A stretch of 64,000 nt of DNA, from positions 1,605,336 through 1,669,335 of the forward strand of contig JAKSZT010017954.1 in the NCBI GenBank assembly GCA_026826555.1. The letters are read 5' to 3'. Shown in pieces: positions 1 through 12,740 of this stretch (position 1 is the first letter of the stretch; the number at the start of each line of letters is the position of its first letter). The DNA comes from Tolypeutes matacus. Lineage: Eukaryota > Chordata > Mammalia > Cingulata > Chlamyphoridae. The notes beneath the pieces are model-generated. The model was given only the letters and a program-made list of their open reading frames with translations, ran no database searches and was not told where the DNA came from. The position numbers and the translations under genes were made by a program.

Positions 1-860
1 TTTGTTTCCCATCTTAGGGAAAGCATTCAGTCTTTTCTCATTCAGTCTGATGTTAGTTGTGGCTTTTTGGAGACACTCGTTGTAAGATTGAGGAAATCCC
101 CTTCTACTCCTGGTTTGCTGAGAGTTTTTGTCATGAATAGGTCTTGAATTTATTTTGTCAGATAATTTGTCTCTATCTATTGAGATGGTCATATGGTTTT
201 TCTCCTTTATTCTGTTAATACGGTGAAAGAGTTTGAGATTTGAATGTTAAACCAATCTTGTATTAAGAGGATAAATCTTACTTGGTCATGATGTATTATG
301 CTTTTTAAAATTTGCTAGATTCCATTTGCAAATATTCCTCTAAGGATCTTTCCATTTAAGTTCATTAGGAATATGGGTCTATAGTTGTTTTTTATTGTTG
401 TTGTTGTTTTCATTACTTTCATTGCCTTTTCCAGGTTTTTGTATCAAGGTAGTGCTGATCTCATAAAATATGTGGGAAGAGCTCCCTCTTCTTCTACTTA
501 CTGGAAGAGTTTATATAAAATTGCTATTATTTCTTTCTTAAAACTTCTCTAGCTCATCAGTGAAGTCATCTTGGCCTGGAATTTTTCTTTGTTGCAGGGT
601 TTTTAATTTCTTTAACAGATATAGAGCCATTACAATTTTTTATTTCTTCTTGAGTCAGTTTTGGTAATTTGGTAATTTTTCAAAGAATGAGTCCATTTCA
701 CCTAAGTTATCAAATTTATTGGCATGTTGTTCATAATATTCTCTTATTATCTTTTAAATATCTGTAGGATGTGTAGTGATGTCCTGTCTTTTCACTCCTG
801 ATCTTGAAAATTGGTGAATTCTCTTTTTTTCTTGATCAGTCTGATTGGAGGTTTATCAAT

Positions 861-948
861 CTTTTTTTTTTTTTTTTTACCAGGGATTGAACCTGGAACC
901 TTGTATGTAGGAAGCTGATGCTCAACCACTGAACCACATTGGCTCCCC
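861..948 (-). repeat. tRNA-derived SINE, antisense
   Basis: It starts with a T-run (the A tail on the other strand), followed on the minus strand by a tRNA-like head. The B-box region is visible as the complement of gggattgaacctgg. It sits inside the L1 directly after one copy of gtttatcaat (851-860), a recurring target-site sequence here. Confidence 0.8.
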
Positions 949-1075
949 TGAGTTGGTTTTTTTCATTTGTTTGCTTGTTGTTTGTGTTTTTGCTTTTAGG
1001 AGGCACTGGGGACCGAACCTGGGACCTCCCATGTGGGAAACAGGTGCTCGAGTGCTTGAGCCACATCTGCTCCCC
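949..1075 (-). repeat. tRNA-derived SINE, antisense, adjacent to the previous one
   Basis: On the minus strand it begins ggggagcagatgtggctca, has B-box-like ggttcggtcc and ends in an A-rich tail with AAAC/CAAA units. It lies end to end with the SINE at 861-948, so one probably inserted into the tail of the other. A copy of gtttatcaat follows at 1077. Confidence 0.85.
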
Positions 1076-1140
1076 AGTTTATCAATTTTTGTTTGTTTGT
1101 TTTGTTTTGTTTTAATTCCTTTTTTAAATTTGTTTCAGTT

Positions 1141-1151
<11 letters not shown>

Positions 1152-1178
<27 letters not shown>

Positions 1179-1341
1179 TATTTATTTATTCATTTATCCC
1201 CCCCCTTGCTGCTTGTGCTCGCTGGGTCAGCTAACCACGCCGTGCGAGCGGGCTTGCCCTCACCAGGAGGCCCCGGGAACCGAACCCGGGGCCTCCCATA
1301 TGGTAAACGGAGCCCTACCGATTGAGCCACAGCTGCTTCCC
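1152..1341 (-). repeat. Longer tRNA-derived SINE (second subfamily), antisense
   Basis: A T-run and aagattttatttatttattc form the tail complement; the minus-strand head begins gggaagcagctgtggctcaa. Between head and tail is an extra GC-rich block (the complement of ggtcagctaaccacgccgt) that the shorter SINEs lack. It is flanked by gtttatcaatttt at 1138 and 1346, a target-site duplication. The same subfamily recurs at 28800 and 34296. Confidence 0.9.
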
Positions 1342-3513
1342 ATCAGTTTATCAATTTTAATGATTTCTTCTGAACCCGCTTTTGGGTTCATTGATCTCTT
1401 TCTCTCTCTCTTTCCTGTTTTCAGTTTTATTGATTTCTGCGCTTATTATTTGCTAACTTCTACTTAGAGTTTAATTGGATTAAACTTAGAGTTTAATTGG
1501 ATTCTTAGATCATTGATTTATTCCATTGTGTCCAGAAAGTATACTCTGTGTGATTTTCCCCCCTTTTAAATTTATGGAGACTTGTTTTATGGCCCAGTAT
1601 ATGTTCTATATGTATGAGCATTCCATGTCCACTTGAAGTAAATGTGTATTCTGTAGCTAAGTGGAGTGTTATATAAATGACAATTAGATCACGTTGGTTG
1701 ATATTGTTGTGCAAGTCTTTTATATCCATACCGATTTTATGTCTCCTTGTACTATTAAATACTGAGAAAGGCATGTAGAACTCTCTGTTGTTATGAATTT
1801 TTCTTTTTCTCCTTTCAGTTGTCAGTTTTTGATTCAGATATTTTAAAGGTCTGTTTTTGGGTGTATACACACTTAGGATTGTTGTATCTTGTTGATTTGA
1901 ATTTTTAAAAATTTATGCATTGGTCTTCTTTATTCTTGTTAATATTTCTTATCCTGAAGTTTCATTTGCTGATATTAATATAGATATTCCAGCTTATTTT
2001 ATATTAGGATTTTCATAGTATACTTTTTTGTATCCTTTTATTATTAACCCGTGATTTATATTTAAGTTGTCTTTCTATAAACAGCTGTCTTGCTTTTTTA
2101 TTCAGGTCTGACAACCTGCCTTTTAATTGGAATGCTAGATCATTTACATTTAATATAATTGTTGATAACGAGTTTGTCTCCCAGCTTGCTGTTTGTTTTC
2201 TGTTTGCCTCATCTGTTGTGTTTTTCCTGCTTTCTTTTGATTGAGAATTTATTTTATTTTATCTCCCCTATTGTTTTATTAACTACACTTGTTGTATTTT
2301 CTTAGTGGTTGCTATAGGGTTTATGTTAAGCAACTTTATCTTATCACAGTCTACCTTCACTCTTACAGCAATACACTTTTATTTTCTACCTCCTGTCCTC
2401 TGTATATTGTTAATCATTTTACTTATACATAATACTATATAATGCATCTATAATGTATATGTTGTTTATACATAAAATATACATTGTTACTATTTTTGCT
2501 TTAAATGGTCAATTATCTTTTAAAGAAATTAGAAACGAGAAAAAAGACGTATTTTGTTTTAACTACATACTTATCGTTCCCAGTGTTGTTTATTTCTTTG
2601 TGTAAATCCAGGTTTCCATGGAGCATCATTTTCTTTCTGTCTGTAGAGTTTCCTGTACCATTTCTTGTTCAGTGTACATGTGCTGGCAGTCAGTTCTTAC
2701 AGCTTTTGTTCATCTGGGGGAAAAAAGTGTCTAGTTTGTCCTCATTTTTGAGTGATATTTGTATAAAATTATAGGCTGGCAGTTTGGTCTTGTTTTTTCT
2801 CTCTCAGAACTGGCTGGCCAGTTTCTGATAGGGGGTCTTACCTTGCTTCCACTGTATGTAGTGAGTCTTCCCTAGCTTTTATGATTTTATATTTTGTTTT
2901 TATTCTTTTTCTTAGCAGTTTGTTTATGACATGCCTTAGTTTAATGTTTCTTGTGTTTTTCCCTCTTGGAGTTTGTTGAGCTTCTTGGATTTGTGAGTTT
3001 AATAGTTTTCACAAATTTGGAGGGAAAATTGGCCACTATTTCTTCAAATACAACCCCTCCCTCACACACACACACACCGCTTTTCTGGGATCCTACCTTT
3101 ATGGGATACATATGTTAATCTGCTTGCTGTTGTTTCACAAGTTGCTGAGGTTTGGGTCACTTTTTCTCACTCTCTTCTGTCAGTGCTTTTGTTCAGTTTT
3201 AAAGCCTTTGTCTTCAATTCACTCATCTCTTTCTTTTGCAGTGTCAAATCTGCTGTTACGCCAATCTGGTGAATTTTTTTCTTTCTCCAGATATTGTATT
3301 TTCAGCTTTAGAATTCAATTTGATTCTTCTTTATATCTTCTGTTTCTCTCCTTGTGATGCTCATATTTTTCTTTAAATCCTTGAGCATGTTTATAATAGT
3401 TGTTTTAGTCTCTGTCTACTAACTCCATTATCTCTTGTCGTTTCTGGTTCGGTTTAATTTATTTTTCTCCCTGATTATGGGTCATGTTTTCCTTTCTTTT
3501 TTCATGCCTAGGA

Positions 3514-3598
3514 ATTTTTTTTTAGGAGGTCCACGATTGAACCCAGGACCTCATACATGGGAAGCAGGTGCTTAACTACTTGAGCTATATCTGTTCCC
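3514..3598 (-). repeat. Short tRNA-derived SINE, antisense
   Basis: A T-run is followed by the complement of a tRNA-Ala-like head. It is flanked by ctaggaatttt (from 3508) and ctagtaatttt (from 3600), an 11-bp target-site duplication with one mismatch. It is inserted in the L1. Confidence 0.85.
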
Positions 3599-3718
3599 TC
3601 TAGTAATTTTGATTGGATGTTGGATATTGTTAATATTAACTGTCTGGATTTTTTTTTCTTTCTTAAGAGTATTGAAGTTTGTTGTTGAAGGGTATTGAAG
3701 CAATAAAATTCTTTATAG

Positions 3719-3804
3719 AGGAGCAGATGTAGCTCAGTGGTTGAGCACCTGCTTCTCATATATAAGGTCCTGGGTTCAATCCCTGGTACCTCCTAAAAAT
3801 AAAT
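3719..3804 (+). repeat. Short tRNA-derived SINE, sense
   Basis: It has an A-box-like gtagctcagtggttgag and B-box-like gggttcaatccc, spaced as in a tRNA, followed by an A-rich end. It looks like tRNA-Ala. It is inserted in the same L1, about 120 bp from the antisense copy at 3514. Confidence 0.85.
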
Positions 3805-4639
3805 TACTTACAGATCAGCTTGATCATTCTGTAGCATAAGTTTTGAGGGACAGGTGTAAATAACTTATAGTGGTAATTTAGTCCTCTGCTCTGGTGGGTC
3901 CTTCCAATGTCTACTCAATGCCCTGACTGTTCAACAAGTCTCTCTTCTCTTGCTTGCTGTAACTCAGATCCCCCAGTCCTTTATGAACTCTGGGAATTGT
4001 TCATCTTAGATCTCCTGAGTAGTTCTTTGCCCATCCTTGTGGAGTTTCATCCTATGCAAATACACCTGAGCTTCTGGCAACAGACTCCAGATTACCCCTA
4101 TGAAGATTTCTTAAGGTCTTTCTCTGCATAGCTTTCTCCTCTCCAGTGCTCTTCCCTGCAAATTCCAGCTGGCTCGGCTTCTTGAAGCTCTGGTCTCTGA
4201 AACTTCTCAACCCAGGAAGACCACTGTGCTCTGCATGAGTTCCCTCTTCCTTGTGCTCTGGTCCAAAGAAGTACTTCTTGGTAGAAAGACAGAGTGAACA
4301 TGGAGCTTACCTTGATTGCTTCTCCTCTCAGTTCACATTCCTGAGCTGCCAGTTGTCCAATGACTGAAAACTGTTATTTCATATATTTTGCCTCGATTTC
4401 TAGTTGTTTGTGGCCAAAGGTCAAGTCTGGTTATCAGTTAATCTGTCATGGCCAGAGGTGGAAGTCTCTGTTTTATTAATTTTGATTCCTGGTTTTAATG
4501 GCTGTCATAACTGGAAAGGATAGCTCACAAAGGTACCTGGACCAAACGAAAGCAGTAAATCGTTGGCTATCTTTATGAAAACATGACTCATTCTTCTGAA
4601 ACCTGTGTACTCACTATGAGTGTTTGTTGAAATTCAGCT

Positions 4640-5110
4640 CATAAACTTTCATTTTCCTTGATATTCCTCTTCACCATCCAGACCTCAACTCTAATTCCAC
4701 CTCCTCAGAGAGGGGCTTCCCTGCCCACCTGTCTGATAGACCTGTTCCCCTCCATCCCTGTGAGTGTGAGCCCCCCACCCCACCTTCTCTTCTCCTCCTC
4801 TTCCCTCTGGGCGGTACTTGAACGTAGTCTGCTCTGTTTGGGCTGGTTTTGGTCTTTGTCCATCTCCCCGACTTTACTCGAATATCAAGTTCTTGAGAGC
4901 ATGGGTGTTGTCCCGTGGGCCTCCATGCCCTCCAGCACCTGGAGCAGCCCCCGTGTTCCTGGGGATGCAGAGGCTGGCTGCCTGTGGTCAGGCCGCACCG
5001 CTCTCTCTGCCACGTCTTGTGCTTCCCCTCTCTTTGCTCGCCTACGTCACTATCTTACACATGGACTGTACACCCCACAGTCTCCATGGCTCTCAATTAT
5101 TTTTATACTT
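4640..5110 (+). repeat. Probable L2 fragment, sense
   Basis: Phrases typical of the L2 3' region are present: cacctcctcagagaggggct, ttccctgcccac and, later, a gagagcatgggtgttgtcc block. The match is patchy and the boundaries are uncertain. Confidence 0.5.
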
Positions 5111-8100
5111 TAGGGGATCTGCTCACATGCCACCTCCTATTTTTAAAAGTGGGTATGTCCTTTGCCCAGTCTCTATCTGGGCGTAGTCTTCCCTCACCTG
5201 ACCCTCAGCACGGCCTTTCTTGCTTTACTTTTGTCATTTCTGCGAGCAGTTTATCTGCTGCGAGGCTCGGCCTTGCTGCCCCTGCTGAGTGTCAGTCCCG
5301 GTGCCTGAACTAAAGGCCTCCCCAGTGCAGATGCTCAGGAAATAGTTGTCAAGTCAGTACTTGGGAAGACAGTATAATTTAGCTGGCTGCTGGTTCAGGA
5401 AGCAGAAAGCCTCATTAGAATTTTGCCTACCTGTTTACCTGGCCGGTGTCTTCCCACTCTCTGTCGCTGGGTGAGGTGCCAGCCCCTGACGCATTGCAGA
5501 GCAGCCCTTCCCCACGTTCTTAATCCAGGGCTAGAGTTAATGTTACCTGTAGGTAGGAAAAGGTGCTGAGTAAATCAAGGTTGTAGTATTGTTGTTTGTG
5601 TTGCATAATGAACGAGGTAATACCTCAAAGAGTTTTTAGGAATTAACCATTAGATGATTATAAAACACTTTGCAGATTTGCCTTACTGGGTGGGTGGAAC
5701 TGACAATAAAGTGTGCTGACTTGGAATAGGCTGGAAGGACAGAGGTTACAGGATTTTGTGTGTTCATGTTTTACATATGGGTGTGTTCTGTTGCCTCCCC
5801 CGGACAATTCCCTAATTGAGCTGCTGAGAATGGAGTTTGTGACGTTCAGAATAAGACCTAACGATACTTGTGTGGGGTTTAAATGGCATTGGAAATCATT
5901 AACGAGACACAAAGCTATGATTTCCCTGGATTAACATGCAGGTTGGGGTTTGGCATGCTGAAATTCCTTGTTTTGGTCTCTCGCCCAAACATGCTAGAGT
6001 CATTATACTGTCATGTGGTAATTAGCTGTTCCTTTAATACAAGTAATAAAAATTAAGCCTAAGAGGTACTTTAACAATGCTTTTCACATATCCCAAAACA
6101 ATATTCAAATGCTGTAGGCGTTTAGTCATTCAACTGTACTGTAGTAAAGTTTGAAGTTTAATGCATAGAGATGTTTGAACATTCAGTTCATTCTTTATTC
6201 TGTGACCAGTTTTGCTTCTTAGGCATTAACCTTTAATAGTGTTCAATTAAATATACATGCCATAATGAATAATTATGAGATTGCCAGAATTTTCATTTAC
6301 AATATAACGCTTTGTGGGGATTGAAAATTTGTCTAAATGTCTATTTACTATTCATTTGATAATGTGCATATTATTTTTATATGTCACTGAATTCCTTGCT
6401 GGTTCAAACGAGGAGGGCTGTTATTTATTCGAAGCAGGCATAGTGTGGGTCCTGGCCTTTTGAAAGGAATGGACTGGAAAAGTTGTTGACAGAAATTTTA
6501 GTGATGGAGGGCAGTACCCTGGCATGGTTCTTTAAAAATATAATTTGTACCAACACTTGTGCTGGGAAGCCTACGTGGCGGGCATTAATAGAGTTTTATA
6601 CAAGCACAGCGGTCCTCATACTCGCCTCTCCTTCCCTGACCTCTGTGTCAAGTTCAAATCATAGTTCTGTGAACGGGTGGGGGGTGGGGGCCTGGGTATG
6701 CCACTTATTTCCTTCAGGAATGAGTTTAAGAGAGGGTCTCCTGTGAAGATACTGAATTTAAAAATCAAAACAAAACAAGAAAAACAACCCTGCACCTGGA
6801 ATGTTCTGAGGTATTCAGTTTTTAGTGCTTGCCTACTACTTTCAAGGAACCATCTCCCCAAAATAGCCTTTAAAATCTGATTTAATATAAATATTTTAAT
6901 GCCAATGAAAATAATAATGAAAAGACATAGTGAGAAAGCAAAGTAGCCATAAACTATATACACGGAATAAATGCCCAGCGGCCAGGGGTCTGGCGTGATG
7001 GACATCGCTGGCGCTAAACCCAGCACACAAGGCCTGCCGGCGCTGCGCTCGACATATCTCAGGGCTGCCTTTTGTAAACTCTGAAAAGACATTGGCATCT
7101 TGAAGAGTTCCTGGCCCACAGTTAACATGCCAGCGAGACTTGGTAGACCTCGCCCCCATTTCCAGCAACCAAGGGTGGCCTGAAAAATTAATGACTCCAG
7201 TATTTGAAATTAAGTGAGCTTCAAGGAATATCTGCCCTTGTTGATCCCCGGTGCTTGGTGTTTAGCATTCCTCCACAGGAGACTAAATCTTCGCAGCCAT
7301 TTCACAAGTGATGCTGGCGCCCATACCAGAAATATAGTCAATAATCCTTGCTGAGCACAGTGGACTTGAGGATTACATCCTGATGGAGCCTGAGAATTCC
7401 AAAGGAAGTTCTCCAGTGATGCCCAGCAGGTGGCTTAGAATGGCCTCTTAGGCCGCGGAAGACAAAATGCAAAGATTGAATTGACACTAGAAAAAAACAG
7501 TTCATGTCTCTCTAGTCCGTGCTGAATTAATGACAAAATCACAGGTCCAGAGTAAGTTAAGTAGATTCCATGACTGCAGTCTCTAACTTCAGGCTGAAAT
7601 CCTGTTTCCTGTAAGTAAACCTAATGGTGGGTACCACCCTGAATTGGCCGCAACTCCTCCCGTGCCTGGCCCGGGTGCTGTCCCCTGCTCACTCACTCCC
7701 CTTTTTCCATTAGGATCACGAGTTGGGTGGCCGCCAGGCTGGCTGGCCCGCTGGCCCCATGTGGGACAGTTGTGCCCCAGACGTTTACAAATGACGTCCT
7801 TCATGAATGAAGGAGGATAAGTGCTTGTATTCCTAACGCAGGTGGCTGCCTGGAAAGCCCAGGGGCACTTTCCTCCGGTCCTCTGGTCACGTTCCTGTGA
7901 AGCCCGCCATTGCAGTGAACAGGCTAGGGTTTGCGTGCTCTCTGCCCACTAACCAGCCAGAGAATCTTGGGCAAGCCCTTGGCTCCTCGAGCTTTAGTTC
8001 CCAGCCCTGTAAAAGGAATGTCATACCTATGTACCTATCACACGTCTCTTTCCCAGTATTGTCATGAGGTGCAAATGAGAAAATGTCCATAGAAGTGTTT

Positions 8101-8554
8101 TGTGAACTGAGAGACACTCTCAGAGTGTTGGGTGTGATTTCTAACTTCATAAAAGTTATTGGAAACTTCAAGGTTATATATGTCTTTTCGTGGACTCTGT
8201 ACCCTCCTACTGTCAGTTTTCCTGGGTCCCTTCTCTTGGCACCACCAAGCGTATTTCTCTTCTTTTAAGATCAGAGAGTGAAAATTTATTACAGTGTTTC
8301 ACCATGCCCAGCAGTGTGCAAATACCAGGGAATTTGCATAGCCCTTCCTATCCTCTTGTAATGCATTGAGGATCCTACATGCACAGCCAAGAAGGGCCCC
8401 CTTCCAGCCATGGGGCTCCTGGGGCTCTGCAAGAGGAGGGGAGGCCTGGAGCCTTCTGGGGGCAGGTGTGCTGTCCTGAGCGCCCCCAGGGACCCACGCC
8501 AGGTCTCAATGGGAGCACAAAAGTTGCAGGCTTTTGCCGAGGCTGGGGTGATGA

Positions 8555-8816
<262 letters not shown>

Positions 8817-10244
8817 AAATTACCTTCCCCATACTGTTGGGACTAGCTCTAATTGTAACATACGTCATAAAGTCAGGGTGGGGCAAGAATCATAACAATC
8901 GTTAAAGAGAGGTAATAACAATGCTTTGCTATTTAGAAGTAAAACTTTTCCTCTGCACAATAACCTCATGTGATTTTATTGCCCTCTGACAGGGCTCATC
9001 AGGATTCTTTTAAAACCCTCCCTGTGTCATCATGTGATACAGGACTGACGCGTTGCCTTCAGGCCACACCTGTCAGAGAGCCAGCTTCTGATCAAAGGGT
9101 CACATAGCCACTCAGCTAATAATTGCTGCCGATCCATTAAGGCCTTAGACGCATCCTTAGAGTCTGAATGCTTAAGCACTACGGTTTCCTTGTCTGTGTC
9201 ACCTTTTCATTAGGAATTTAATGAAAGAAAACAACCTTTTGGTGTGGTTGCCCAGCCATCAATAAGACAGAGAGGGCAGAGGTTGCCTGGCTTTTCCTGT
9301 CAGGGAAGGAAAAAGAAATCTCTCCTGCACCTAAAATCCAAATGTATTCAGAGCCTGGGAGGCGTGTGGCTTCCTTAGCTCAAAGGAAAACACAGCCTTA
9401 TCTGACAGCAGCTGCAAGTTGTTCAACCCACTCCAAGTAAAAATCCTGCCTATTTGTTTTTGTTTGGGGATGTGGGTGAGGAAAGAGGTAAGGGGAGGTG
9501 GAGCCAAACAACTTGACTGACTTGGTTTTTATTTGATATGCCCAGCATGAACTAAGAAAGAGTAAATCAGCGGAGAGTTTGAAGAGCCCCTCTTGGCTTT
9601 GAGAACATTGGAGACAGGCGGGGGGAGGGATTGTCCATGGACAGGATCAGGGAAGTTGTGTCCCGGGACCTGGGAATGAGGCTCCCGGCCCAGCAACTTT
9701 CTGCCGGGGACTCTCAGCACCCCTCTCCTGTGATCTCCTTGCTGGAGTTGTGGAGCAGTAGACTTACCCTGCCCTTGGGCCCGGAAGGGACTGCTTGGCC
9801 CTACTGGGAAGTGAGACGTGGGTACACCAAGCTGGGTCAGTCTGAGAAGAGGTGCTGTCCTCCAGCAAGGAGTGCTCCTCGCCAGAATCGCCCAAGGCCT
9901 CTGGAGAAAAGCAGCCTGGAAGTGTGCACACTGGGCTTTCATGGGCGCACCCAAAGGAGCGTGCTTTTCTTTTTCTCCCCCGTCCAGGTACTGGTGGCAT
10001 CTAATTTTGACAGATCCACTCTGTTTTTTCACTTAGTTTGATTTTGTGGTGCTGGCATGGGCCCTGGGGGCTCTGCATTCTTTCCATTCCCTCCACAGGG
10101 TATCGTCAGCCCCTCCAGTGGTCGGGTCCCAGCTGCCAGGGGGTGCACAGAGGCTAGGAGGAGTGGAGCCACAGCCGAGTTGTGGGTGCTCTCCTCCCCC
10201 AGTGCCTCATCTGACAGGCCTCAGAACAAAGGCTCAGCAGGCAG

Positions 10245-10385
10245 GCCTGGTCCAAATCTGTTCCTTGCCACTGCTTGGCTGGTGACCTTGGGCAAGTTAC
10301 ATGACTTTGTTAAAAGCCTTGTTCTCTCAGGGGACGGTGGCAAGGATGGCTCCCCACACTTGGTAAATGTTAGCTTCTCTTATGG
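10245..10385 (+). repeat. MIR, sense
   Basis: It contains the MIR core tggtgaccttgggcaagtta and the later ggtaaatgttagct piece. It is divergent, as expected of MIR. Confidence 0.7.
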
Positions 10386-11104
10386 AGCATTATTGTCTTT
10401 GTCAGCAATTGCCCCCCACCTTTTCTTAATCTTAGCAGATTTTTGCAACTCCAGAAAAATGTCAATTTCCTTTCTTCCTCTTCCCAGCATTAAAAGGACT
10501 ATAATTTGGAAAGATAGGAGCATACACAATTTGTTTGAATCATCACAGCAGTAGTGCAGATGGATAGAAAGTCTGAGAGGGAAAGGCATTTCTTTATCAT
10601 GTTCATACCCACCCTCCCTTTTAAAGATGAGTGGCTGAGGCCCCAGCATAGCCAGGCCACAAGGAGCAGCGCCTGCCCGTTGTGCCGCTCCCTTGCTCCT
10701 CCTCACCTGCACACACCTGGGGGCTCCTGCGAGGAGAAAGTCCTGGACGTACTGGCAGTGGAGCGGAGGCTCCAGAGCAAGGTGGCCCCTGGCCTATGCT
10801 CGGCCAGTTAGTGAGTGGCCCACCCGGGCTGGGAGTGGCAACGAGACCTCCTCAGGCCCAGGGTTGTGGCACTTGGATGTACCCCAGACAACCCCCCTCC
10901 CAAAGGAGCACAGGGATGTCGCATGAGAAGCCCCTTTAGAATGAGCACAGGGTCCATAGCCACAGGAGCCAGGGCCACAAGTATAGCTTCTGCCTCGGGC
11001 ACAGGCCTGCCAGACGGTCTTGTCACCTGAGCCCAGAGCCCTGTTGTCACAGACTTCGTCTGGGCCTCACTGGTCTGCCAGGCTTCAGCGCCATCGTGCA
11101 TCCT

Positions 11105-11220
11105 GGCCTCAGCGATTTCCTGAGCACCCACCTGTGCCAAGTGCCAGGAGCACAAAGAAACTCAGTCTTTGTCTTCTAAGAGATGGATGTGTGAGCCCAA
11201 GTACGATCCCATGAGAGCTC
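11105..11220 (-). repeat. L2 3' end, antisense
   Basis: The stretch tgagcacccacctgtgccaa, then gtgccaggagcac, is the complement of the L2 tail. It is short and divergent. Confidence 0.45.
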
Positions 11221-12032
11221 CACCCTCCTTGGAGCTGGGATCACAGAGCTTCTGCCACCAAACGTCCGGCATGCCGAGCAGGGTCAGGTGTGTGTAGGAG
11301 CCAACTCAGGGGTCTGAATTGGGACCCTCCTCCGCCTGTTACTGTTTGCTTTGCAGTTGGGGGAGGGGGCCACACCCAGCATTGTCAGGGCCTGGGCTCC
11401 CCAGGGACAGCCCTTTGTCCTGGAGCAGCTAGGCACCTCAGGGCTCGACCACTGCCCAGGGCTGCCACCCCTTGCCCCAGCTCTCAGGCTTATCCAGGGC
11501 ACTTCCAGGGTACACACCAGCGCAGCGGACACGCCTGCACACACAGCCCAAGTCCACCAGTGTCTCTGGCCAGGGTGGGGGTTCAGAGAGCAGGCGCGCG
11601 TTTAGCCACTTAACACAGTGCCTTTTTTCATCTCCTGTGAAACAACAAAGCTGCAGCCCTGGCCAGGCAGGCCTGTGGACTTACCTGACTTGGGCTATGA
11701 CTGCTTCCTCCCAAATGTATGTACAGTTAGGAACTGTGTCTTTGTAAGAAAGTACTTAAAGCCATACCAAAACTTTATTAATCTGCTCTCAGTAGAAGAC
11801 TAATTTAGAACTCACCAATAAGGTGATATTATATTTTACCATTGATTTTTTTTTTTCCCCTCATATTTTTTCAAGTTGTCTTAGAGAAACCATAGCTCTT
11901 CTTCCCAGCAAAATCCATTGATCCTTCTCAACCTAAACGTTTAAAGTTCAATTTAACATCTAGGGAGTAAAAGGTCTCCAAAGGGACCCGTAACCATTGA
12001 TTTTGTTTCAGAGTTGGAAAGCTAAAGTTTAA

Positions 12033-12251
<219 letters not shown>

Positions 12252-12700
12252 TGAGCCTCTGCTGCTGTGTTCATCCTGGCCTCAAGTCCAACCTCTAAAC
12301 TTCATACCCTTAGACATTTTGAAATGAGTGTGAAGTAAGCCCAGGTTGTAAACAAAAGCCCCAGGGCTTCTAGGCAGACTTTAGTTTGAGAAATAAAGGG
12401 GTCCCTTTATTCTTAATTTCTGGGGTTACCTTGGGTGAAATGTGTCCTTCTAGCCCATTGGCGGGTGGTAGTAGGCAGCCAGCGGCCCAGAACGGGTTGG
12501 TGGGGGGCACGCAGCCCCAGAGGTTGAGCGTGGGGCGTGTGCTTTGCACGTGGCACTCGTACCTGCAGTGAGATAAGAGAGCAGAGAACACTCACCCCGT
12601 GTCCTCTGTGGGGAAGCCCCGGGCGCGTGCTGTCTCCTTTCTCCATTTTCTTAAATGGATTTTGATATTTACATTTTCATAATGAGATCAAAGAATCTCA

Positions 12701-12716
12701 CACACACGCGTGTGTG
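12701..12716. repeat. Perfect alternating CA/CG/TG palindrome
   Basis: cacacacgcgtgtgtg is its own reverse complement and alternates purine and pyrimidine throughout. Such sequence readily adopts left-handed Z-DNA. Confidence 0.9.
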
Positions 12717-12740
12717 CATATTTTCATAAATATATATGCA

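Larger units (their letters stand above)
1..4480 (-). repeat. Old L1 (LINE-1) element, antisense, truncated by window start
   Basis: Read on the minus strand this is an ancient, mutated L1. At about 480-600 the minus strand carries the reverse-transcriptase stretch that precedes the catalytic core. At 1505-1870 a fairly long minus-strand frame reads as the endonuclease domain, including INQRDLIVIYITLH and HILGHKTSLHKFKR. The EN N-terminal part runs to about 2100. From 2100 to about 4480 the sequence follows an L1M-type 5' region as I remember it; I see no ORF1 frame. The body is interrupted by SINEs at 861-1341, 3514-3598 and 3719-3804. Stops and frameshifts make it inactive. Confidence 0.85.

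Noticed and set aside
1505..1870. A 121-residue minus-strand gene
   Set aside because: It is the endonuclease segment of a dead L1, not a host gene.
3719..3804. A tRNA-Ala gene (also at 29949 and 44228)
   Set aside because: A and B boxes are present, but the acceptor and anticodon arms do not pair well and several near-copies with A-rich tails occur in the window. These are SINEs, not tRNA genes.
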